In this document: positions 56,501 to 64,000 of the stretch, piece by piece
Layout: every line of letters starts with the position of its first letter
Numbering within the stretch: position 1 is the stretch's first letter
Assembly (NCBI GenBank): GCA_963969365.1
Contig: OZ017748.1
Span: forward strand, 3,407,001 to 3,471,000
Length of the DNA: 64,000 nt
Direction: 5' to 3'
Origin: Asterochloris sp. CNOR1
Taxonomy: Eukaryota; Chlorophyta; Trebouxiophyceae; Trebouxiales; Trebouxiaceae
Position numbers and translations under genes: made by a program
Notes under the pieces: model-generated
The model's input: the letters and a program-made list of their open reading frames with translations, nothing else
Database searches by the model: none
What the model was told of the DNA's origin: nothing

Positions 56501-58107
56501 CACCATTCTGTGGCCTGAGCGCGCCTTGGGCCCGCCCTTGGCAGGCAGCTTGTCCCATGTCAGGCTGTCCAGGTCCAGCCTCCACACGTCAGAGTAGTGT
56601 CTGAACTTTTTCTGCAGGTGAGTGGGAGTACAGAGCCCAGCACACAGGTCAAGGGCCATGCCTGCATGACTCTGCAGGTAGCTGGAAGCAAGTCGCTTGA
56701 TGGGCCGGACTGCCCGGCAGTACAATGCTGTGCAATGCTACAGTCAGTTGGGTTCTCGATAAGACCAAGAAGCTGGCCACTGCTTCAGGAGCTGTGGCCT
56801 GCAGGGCTGGGCGCACCTGGTTGAGCGATGTTAGCTCTCCTCCGTACACAAACAGGCACCTGCATGCAGCACAGCACAGGGTCGAGCAGCATGGCAGCGC
56901 AGCATCCTCTCAAGCAAAGCAGCAGCACAGGAGGCCAGCAGGTGCGCTGCAGCCTGACAGGGTCGCACACACCCGCCAGCCAGAGGGATGCAGGCACCAC
57001 CAGGGCGCAGAAAGGAGCATAACCAACCTCTTGATGATGGCTGCCTGGTGAGAGGTCCTGGGAGGTGGCCTGCAGGGCCAACATGCTGTGCTCAGGCAAG
57101 GCCAAGATGCTGCGCTCAGACCCCATGCACAGCTGAGAAGTTGAGCTCTGTCCTGCCAGTATCAGAGCAGATCACACCAGCAACAATGCCAGGCAGTTGT
57201 GAGTCAGGATCAGGTCTTGTCCAGGGTGGGTCACTGCTCATGTAGGCATAAGTCGGGGAGGTGTGCTGGGCCAGGGCATGAGTTGGCTGCCACAGCATGT
57301 CTGCCCAAGACTCTGCTTATAGCATGGAAGAGCTTCAGCCACGCCTGGCAGCAGAGGCCGCACCCGTTGGGGACAACCAGCTTGGTCCACTGCTGCTTGC
57401 TGCAGCTGAAGCGGAACAGGTCATTGAAGGTATGAATCTGGTCCGCTGCGTTGTCAAAGTATTCGCCGCCAAACACAATAATCTCGCCACCTCTCTGTAG
57501 CACCAGCAGAGATTGCTGTGATTGGCTGCTGAGCAGAAGCAGCAGTGGTCCACTTTCTGGTTGGTGCAAGTATGGCTGCTGAACCGGCCTCAGCCAGATG
57601 TGGACTTACAGGCTGTCAGTCTGACTTTGCACAGGACAGGTCCACACAGCAGGCTTGACTCATGGGACATGCATGAGCTCCTCACCGCAAGTGGATTCGG
57701 GGTAAAGCTTGCAAACACCCTGGCAGAGGGCGGGCTGCAGTCTTCGACCACTTGCACAGTACTCTTGGCCTCATCGTCCAGCGCGAACTGTTCTAGCAGG
57801 GCGTCCAGGTCCTCATTCTCATCCTGCAAGCCCAGTTGGTGGACATGACTGCTGCAGGCGGTTTGAGCAGGTGCTACAGATGGCATGTAGGTGTGCCGGC
57901 AGCGCACCTTGCAGACTTTGGCTGCTCGCTTTGCTTGCTTTTGCGCTGTCTTGGCGGCTGCAGCATGAGCCTGATTGGGTGAGCTGTCTGGAGGGTGTGG
58001 GACCACAGACCACAGAGGCCAACAGCTTTGCACTTGCCTGTTTTCTCTGCACCCACGCCAGGTGTCTTGCCCTTCTGCTTCTTCCTCTTATCTCTCCCGC
58101 TGCCCAT
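53533..58107 (-). CDS. KLHDC4: KLHDC4-type kelch protein with an IQ motif
   Basis: Thirteen exons join in phase to 538 residues: 58107-58038, 57957-57908, 57823-57686, 57494-57364, 57057-57028, 56859-56817, 56611-56439, 55874-55661, 55312-55225, 54876-54691, 54377-54202, 54023-53856, 53682-53533. The basic N-terminus (GSGRDKRKKQKGKTPGVGAE, KTAQKQAKRAAK) and acidic DENEDLDALLEQF match KLHDC4. Kelch repeats follow with IIVFGGEYF, CLFVYGGE, RLIMFGGF, SLFAFGGH, AIMVGGI and LWLFGGIVE. Between the last two blades lies an insert with a perfect IQ calmodulin-binding motif (RIQSRFRGFAVRKAY) across the exon 11/12 junction. Exon 1 seems to end at a GC donor (ACAG|GCAAGT), the only choice that keeps the frame. 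The family forms a six-bladed propeller; its molecular role is not settled. Confidence 0.9.
56297..56445 (-). repeat. Duplicated donor-side segment in KLHDC4 intron
   Basis: The plus-strand segment GCTGAGCCCCAACCACTTGC ... ACACACAG (about 56310-56362) is repeated at about 56381-56440 as GCTGAGCCTTGACCACTTGC ... ACACACTCAC, which includes the real donor of exon 7 at 56438. It is another tandem duplication that spans a splice junction. Confidence 0.6.
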
Positions 58108-58379
58108 CAGTCCAAATTTGAGCCTATGAAGCTGAATGGGCTGTGTACCACTGGAATCAAGTGCATGTTCAACAATCTGCACCCTATTGTGGCCTGCCTG
58201 ACAGATATAGGAGGTGCTGCTTCCAGGCCTGTCTCTGGAAGACAAAGATCACTGTGGGGAGCAGCTGTGGGAGCAGTCTAGGCTCATCAGATCCAAAACC
58301 AGAAGATCAGTCAACGGTCAACTAACAGCAAGTGTGTTTCTGCATCCCAACACGCACAGTCCCTCCGGATTCTGTCAGC

Positions 58380-60037
58380 ATGTCAAGAGAAGGAGATACA
58401 CAGGGGTACTTCCCCAGCCTCATGTTTGGCACACCTGTGAACCAGGGAGCCATGCCCACGTACACCAGTCCTCGGCCAAACAGGTCACCACAGAGGGGAT
58501 CAGGCTCAGGAAGCCCAGGACTGGGGCTCTCTAGGCGCAGTCTCACACCCGACAGGCCAACATTTGCGGATCCCCCAAAACTCAGCATGTATGATGCCCA
58601 GCCTAGTGAGCATGCAGAAGGCTTACAAGGCAAAGCACACAGACTTGCTGCAACCAGGCTGTGCTGTGGACAACACCGTATCAATGTGGCGCACACCACT
58701 GCTCACGTGCCCTATCAGTGCATTGCAGTACCGCCAGCACAAGCAGAAGAGGCCCAGGAAGCCACTGCACCAGCATCGGATGCCCAAATCCAGGCAAGCT
58801 GCTCAGGAAGTTGCACGCCAGCAACATCTGCAGCCCCCCCCCCAGCCCGCTTGTCACCTGTCAGGTGCATCCTGGGCCCAGCAGGCTGCCTAATGTCACT
58901 CATTCTGTGATCTGTGCTTTGTGTAGCAGCAATCGTTTGCTTGTGACTGCTTAACTTCTCAACACTGTGCCGTGTGCATCATGCAAGCCTACACAGACAT
59001 ATTTGGGCTCTGGTGCCTGTCCTGTCGAAGTGACATTCACATTCCCTGCGGTCGAGGAAGAGCTGAAAAAGTGATGCAGGAAGAGGCAGGGGAGCAGCCA
59101 GCAGACTGCATGGTCACAGTTTTTGGGATTGGCAGCCGCCAGGCGGCCGCAGTCATGCAGTGCTTTAGCAACCATGGCTCCATCGTAAGGTACCTGTGCA
59201 ACCCCAGCCAGAACTGGATGCACCTGCAGTTTGAGGTGCGTTGCTCTACTGTCATTGTTAGATATTCACACACGAAGAGCGCATCCTTGGCGGACTGCAG
59301 GAGCCCATGGCGACATCATATCTATCCCAATTAATTCCCTAGATCGCGTGATTTCGCCTCTTGGGCAGCAGCCCCTCTTTGCACGAGCTCACCTTACAAG
59401 AAGCACTTACCCTGCTGCTCACACTCACTGAAGCGGCTTGACCAGGGCATGCTGAGTGCAGCACCCGTATGAGGCCCTGTCAGCGCTGCGGGAGAATGGG
59501 GCACTGCTGGAGCCCAACGTGATGATTGGCGTGAGGCCCCTGTCAGCCATGCATGAGGCCCAGGTCCTGAAGGTGGGCAGTGCCCTTCTTTGTATGTTGC
59601 TTCCTCTTCTTCTGTCCGAAGTGCTGCACATCTGGGCATGACGCTTCCTGACCTGCATTGCAATGCAGCCGCAGGGGCGCTGCCAGGCCACCAGTCCTGC
59701 CTCACCAGGTGTCTTGCCAGCAGAGGTCACATGCATCTGGAGGATTGTGCCAGAGATGGTCTGCTCAGACCAGAGCCCTGAAGCATAGCGCCTGCTTCTG
59801 CAGGAGCTGGGCGAGCAGGCCACAGTCAGGCAGTTTCAGCCAGCCAGCCGCAGTCCCCTAGGTATCAGGTCCCTCAACTATGACCAGGTGAGTAGTGAGC
59901 AATGTTATGATCCACCTGGGCAGCCATGCCTTCACTGGTGCAAGTCTGAGCTGGCCCGCTGCTTGCAGGAGTCCCTTTTTCCACAGCAATCAAAGGGTCT
60001 GAAGAGCAGGGTCATGGACTTTCTCATGGGCGCTTGA
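58380..60037 (+). CDS. NUP35: NUP35/Nup53-type nucleoporin
   Basis: Six exons join in phase to 276 residues: 58380-58605, 58729-58864, 59031-59235, 59462-59572, 59804-59887, 59969-60037. The N-terminal half is disordered and Ser/Pro/Gly-rich (GYFPSLMFGTPVNQ, SPGLGLSRRSLTPDRP). The middle is the Nup35-type RRM used for dimerisation: CMVTVFGIGSRQ, IVRYLCNPSQNWMHLQFE, YEALSALRENGALLE and NVMIGVRPLS. The C-terminus (GLKSRVMDFLMGA) is short, basic and amphipathic, matching the membrane-binding helix of Nup53. The protein is an inner-ring nuclear-pore component. The exon 2/3 junction is less certain than the rest. Confidence 0.87.
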
Positions 60038-60142
60038 CATGTTTCAAGCCTTCAGCACACTGCCATTTCAATATTTCATTCTGCATTGTTCATTCTGTTG
60101 TCCGTTCAGTCAGCTCGCTGGAGCAAGTACTCCACTGTGAAG

Positions 60143-61528
60143 TCACCTCAGCCACCACAAAAGTAGCAGCACTAGAAGAACAATTAAGACCTGCAAGACC
60201 AGGAGGTGGAGGAGCTCTTGCTTTGCAGATGAGGGCAGACAACAGCCAGATGGCTCTGCCAAGGGACCCACCATGCCACCATACACAATCCGCTTGTCAA
60301 GCTTCTGCCTGCGATCAATGACCTTCAGCACTGAGTCCGACAGCCCAAGACTGTTTGCCACATCAAAGAGCTTCCTCTGGGCAGACTGCAGAGTACCATA
60401 CTCGTAAGTCAGGTCACAAACTAGGCATGATTGTCTGCACACAGCAGCTGCAAAATAGAAGAGACTTCACGATAAGCATATGCTTGTGCTGCAGCCTGCC
60501 ATCAGATATCTGAGCTCTATTCTTGATCTGCCAGCAGACCTCTGCCCTCAGGACACACGCCATGCGCCTGAGCCTTGCTGCAGTTCACAGGCAGCAAACA
60601 CATCTGGCTTGCATGGCGTCACCCAGGTGACTGTGGCACTGCCTGCTGTGCTGCAGACCATGCGTGGGGCCTGGCAGGCAGACCATGTAAGCTGTTGATG
60701 CTGTATGCTCTGGGTCTGAGACCAAGCAAAACAGGACTGCACCTTGATGCGCTCTCGCTGCCCTGACATGTTGCTCAGGACGTTGGTGCCTGTCTGAAAG
60801 GCTTCCTCAAGCACCCGCTTTGAGTTCTGAATGTAGCCCTGGCCTTGCTCGTCAGCGTCCCTCTCAATCCTGAAGTCAGGTGCGCCTGAGGCTCTTGCAA
60901 AGAGCTCGTCCCGCTGAGCTGCCTCCACTTGACGCCTGTCAATAAATGCTTGAGCTGTCAGTCTAGCTGATGTAGAAGGGACTGCCTCCAAGAGGGGTCA
61001 GCAGCTGGTGTACATGCCTGCTCTGACGGCGGAGATGTGCATCCAGGGCTGCGGCCAGGGAGTCTGTCTCCTCTGACACCTGATCCACCTTCCTGCACCA
61101 AAACTGCAGCTGCTGTTGACTGTCATGTCTATGCACCAAGCAACTCAGCTGCAGGTCTGAAGCAGCGTGGGGAATGTGAGGGGTTTACCTCTTCCAGATG
61201 TTGCGTTTGGCTGCTGTCTCTGTGACCATCTGCATGCGCAGCATGCTGTCCGTCTGCTGGCTGGTGCGCTGCAGGTCTGCCAGCTTCTGCTGGAGCATTT
61301 TGATCCTGGCTGAGCCTGCGCTTCTCTCGAAGCCCTGCAGCATTTCAAAGATTTCAGCATCTTGACCAGGTTCTGAGACACTTGCTGAATGCTGTCCTCC
61401 GTCCTTGTGCTCTGCATTCAAAGCCATCAGGATCTCACACTCTCAGATCGTTCAAGTTGCTCGAGTCCATCCCTGATGCTCAGAATCAGGCTTCTGGCTG
61501 TCTTGTGCAGCGTCGCGATATCAGACAT
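60143..61528 (-). CDS. Membrin (GOSR2/Bos1-like) Golgi Qb-SNARE
   Basis: Six exons join in phase to 249 residues: 61528-61439, 61391-61189, 61092-61018, 60962-60743, 60385-60272, 60190-60143. The N-terminal helix (LHKTARSLILSIRDGLEQLE) and RNIWKRKVDQVSEETDSLAA follow plant membrin. The Qb SNARE helix runs through NSKRVLEEAFQTGTNVLSNM to RERIKSAQRKLFDVANSLGL. It is followed by SDSVLKVIDRRQKLDKRIV and a C-terminal anchor (VLIVLLVLLLLWWLR). Membrin acts in ER-to-Golgi and intra-Golgi fusion with syntaxin-5-type partners. The first intron is only 47 bp. The third intron seems to have a GC donor (CAG|GCATGT). Stops of this gene and NUP35 are 105 bp apart. Confidence 0.85.
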
Positions 61529-61640
61529 GAAGCATGGAGTCAATCGATTGCTGAGCTTCGTTTTACATTCTCTCATTTGACCTAGGACATCTTGCACCCA
61601 GCACGCCGTGCCCTCTGTGCTGATCTGCTCGTCCAGCGAC
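61529..61640. promoter_or_regulatory. Compact divergent promoter, membrin / DEP1
   Basis: 112 bp between the membrin ATG and the DEP1 ATG at 61641. If the DEP1 ATG at 61608 is used, only 79 bp remain. No element recognised. Confidence 0.35.
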
Positions 61641-63998
61641 ATGAGCTCCGTGGAAGAGGCCAAGCAGCTCATCTGCGAAGTGTGCGAGAATTTCTACAGA
61701 GCAGGATGGGTCTCCGGAACTGGGGGTGGCATGAGCATCAAAGTAGGGGATGACATTGTCATGGCACCATCTGGTGTGCAGAAGGAGCGCATGGTGCCTG
61801 AGGATATGTTTGTCCTAGATGCCAAAGGCGAAGTGCAGTCCAGCCCCCGGGCTAGGCCAGCACCTTACAAGCCTCCCAAGCTCAGCGAGTGCTCCCCACT
61901 CTTCATGGCGGTGGGTGACCAGTTTTCATGTGGCATGCAGAATCTTGTGGGCTGCATGCTCTAAGACTCACTGCCCGCAGGCTTATGAGCTGAGGGAAGC
62001 TGGGGCAGTGCTGCACAGCCACTCTATGAATGCTGTGCTTGCCACCTTGCTGGACCCCACAGCCAAGGAGTTCAGGGTCACCAACCTGGAGATGGTCAAG
62101 GTGGGACCAGACTTGGCCAGGGTAGTTGCCAAATTGCATGCACCGGAGATAGGCCACAGCATGCTGCTTGCCTCAGGCATTCAGCGACCTCTGCCCATTG
62201 CTGGAATGCATCTAGCCCAGCTGCTTTGCAGGGCGGCTGCCTCTACTGGAGGTCAGTGGTTGCTGGCTGGCCATGCCGTAAGTCACAAACCAGCAGGGGT
62301 GCTGTTACTGCAGGGCATTGCCGGCGTTGGCTACTTTGACTCCTGCGTGGTCCCCATCATCGAGAACACAGCCAGGGAGTGCGAGCTCACCGACAGGCTG
62401 CGGCAGGCCATCAAGGAGTATCCTGAGGCGCATGCAGTGCTGGTCAGGAGGCATGGAGTGTATGTGTGGGGGAGCAGCTGGATACAGGTCAGCTGCTTTG
62501 GGCTGGCTCCAGCTTTGTTTGCAGGCTGGGAGCCTATCTGAAGGCTGGCATGCCTGCTGCCAAGGCCTGCAAACAGCCAGATCCAGGTCAGCTTTGTTTC
62601 AGTTGTTGCTGCTCTGCAGGCTTTCTGCGCATGCGGCTGGATTCTAATTTGCTGCTAGAGTAGTCGATGCCTGCTGGGGAATTCAGATCATGGGGACGAT
62701 TACTCATTCTCAAAGCCTGGCAGCTGCTTCCTGGTCAGCCGTCAGGCTGACACCTGCCCTGCCTGCTTGTGAAGTGCAAGGCACAGAGTAGCTGGCCGTG
62801 AAAGAATCGCTGCCAGGGCACCTCTGGACGCCCGATGTGTACAGCAGAGGCTGTGTGGCGCCTGCTGCTTGTCCTCAGCGAGCGCTGTGCTGCTGTCTGG
62901 CGCTGTGGGTCAGGCCTGCGAATGACTGCAAAGCTGGCTGTGCACCCACCTTTGAAAAGCTAGGTGATTCTGCATACTCAAGCACCGTCTGACACGCTGG
63001 TTGTTCGTGGCCGGCAGGCAAAGACTCAGGCAGAGTGCTACGATTACCTGTTCGATGCTGCTATCCGCATGCGCCAGTTGGGGTATGATGCCTCGAAGCC
63101 GCCGACGCTGAAGAGGGGCGCTGCGCAGATCAATGGGCATGACAGCCATGTCCACGCTGCACCCAGTGAGAACCTCCTGTCAGGATGCCGATTCCATGAA
63201 AATGTGTTGAGATGTGCACGAGGCAACTTTGCGCACCTGACCTGCATTTGTCGCCCAGCAGCGTGGCTGGTCTGCAATGGGCTAGCCTCCTTTGTTGTAC
63301 CGGGAGCACAGCTGCCACTCAGCTTGCCAGAGATGCCTGGCAGCAAGCCCTTGTCCAGCTTGCAGACGTGGACACTGACAACCCCTGCCTGCTTGCATGG
63401 CTGATGACTGCAGCCCTGCACCATGCCTGCATGGCAATGGGCTCACAAGCAGGCTTTGACGCATCTGGTCAGCTGGTGTGCAGGCAATGGGCCTGCAGTC
63501 AAGAAGCAGAAGACTGGGGTGGCAGCCCACCCTGTTGCAGTGGTCTTGGACATTGAAGGCACAGTGGCGCCGATTTCCTTTGTGAAGGAAACCATGTACA
63601 GCTATGCAGCTAGCCATCTCAAGGCTCACCTGGAAAGTACCTTTGATTCTGAACAGACACAGGTGGGCAGGGTCTTCATGCTTTGCTTGAGTACAGAGTT
63701 TGAGCACATTGGCCAAGGTTGCCCAGCAGTTTGAAACTTCTTTTGCCTTGCAGGGGGACATCAAGCTTATGAGAGAACTGGTGGGTTGCATGTGCCATCA
63801 CTATTCACAACATCAGCCAGTCATGCTGCAACACACACCTGACATATCCTGCAGGATGAAAAGGACAAGGCAGCAGGCAAAATGGCTGCCAGCATTCCGC
63901 AGCACGCCGGAAAGGCTCAGGTGATCAAGGCTGTCATCAGTAGCGTCCAGGCACAGATGGCAGAGGATAGGAAGACAACAGCCCTCAAAAGCCTCCAG
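61641..63998 (+). CDS. DEP1: MtnB-MtnC fusion (methionine salvage), 5' part
   Basis: Exons in phase: 61641(or 61608)-61910, 61981-62100, 62314-62487, 63018-63165, 63484-63662, 63754-63780, 63855-63998; the window ends on the next donor GT, so the gene is cut. The N-terminal domain is methylthioribulose-1-phosphate dehydratase (MtnB, class II aldolase fold): GWVSGTGGGMSIKVGDDI, APSGVQKERMVPEDMF, metal ligands in VLHSHSMNAV, and LVRRHGVYVWG with AKTQAECYDYLFDAA. A basic linker (KKQK) leads to the enolase-phosphatase MtnC, a HAD enzyme: AVVLDIEGTVAPISFVKETM holds the Asp-x-Glu nucleophile. The fusion is the plant type and does two to three steps of the Yang cycle from 5'-methylthioadenosine. The last third (rest of the HAD domain) lies beyond the window. 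Confidence 0.95.
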
Positions 63999-64000
63999 GT

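Noticed and set aside
58790-58805. A GC donor (CAG|GCAAGC) in NUP35 exon 2
   Set aside because: The frame continues to a normal GT donor at 58865 that joins the next exon in phase, so the GC site is not needed.
61640-61643. Overlapping divergent start codons in CATG, for membrin and DEP1
   Set aside because: The minus-strand frame from 61642 has no membrin similarity; the sequence that matches plant membrin begins at ATG 61528. The overlap is coincidental.
1-64000. Transposons, CRISPR arrays, tRNA or rRNA genes
   Set aside because: No transposase or reverse-transcriptase motifs, terminal repeats, regular spacer arrays or tRNA cloverleaf sequences were seen. The repeats present are short and local.

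Overview
This is a stretch of nuclear DNA from an intron-dense, fairly GC-rich eukaryote. It is almost certainly a green alga (Chlorophyta, possibly trebouxiophyte-like). The evidence is a nuclear plastocyanin gene with a bipartite thylakoid transit peptide, a PTAC3-like SAP/PPR-type plastid transcription protein, a plant-type MtnB-MtnC fusion (DEP1), a plant-like membrin, GT-AG introns with mostly CTGCAG acceptors, and the standard code. No prokaryotic operon, CRISPR, rRNA or tRNA was seen. All gene models were built by eye from ORFs, splice consensus, phase continuity and remembered family sequence; no search was run.

Layout, left to right: 3' end of a Q-rich protein (+); DUF6544-like membrane protein (-); type I membrane EGF protein (+); longin-like unknown (-); PTAC3-like (+); LSM12 (-); RBM25 (+); plastid-type 2Fe-2S ferredoxin (+); unidentified 8-exon gene (-); trefoil/fascin-like coiled-coil gene (-); unidentified coiled-coil gene (+); SPC25 (-); Rpr2/RPP21-like gene (+); type II peroxiredoxin (-); small two-helix membrane protein (+); plastocyanin (-); TPT-family nucleotide-sugar transporter (+); KLHDC4 with an inserted IQ motif (-); NUP35 (+); membrin Qb-SNARE (-); 5' part of DEP1 (+), cut at the window end exactly after an exon.

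The genes are unrelated in pathway: photosynthetic electron transport, plastid transcription, splicing, kinetochore, nuclear pore, Golgi trafficking and methionine salvage. Their arrangement is unusual. Eighteen of 20 neighbouring pairs are on opposite strands, with very short shared promoters (down to 28 bp between start codons) and short convergent gaps (down to 14 bp between stop codons).

The most interesting signal is in the introns. Many carry degenerate tandem copies of the neighbouring exon edge, including the splice site and 30-90 bp of coding sequence. I call these exon-edge echoes. They occur beside at least nine splice junctions in five genes and suggest that introns here grow by tandem duplication across splice junctions, leaving decoy splice sites.
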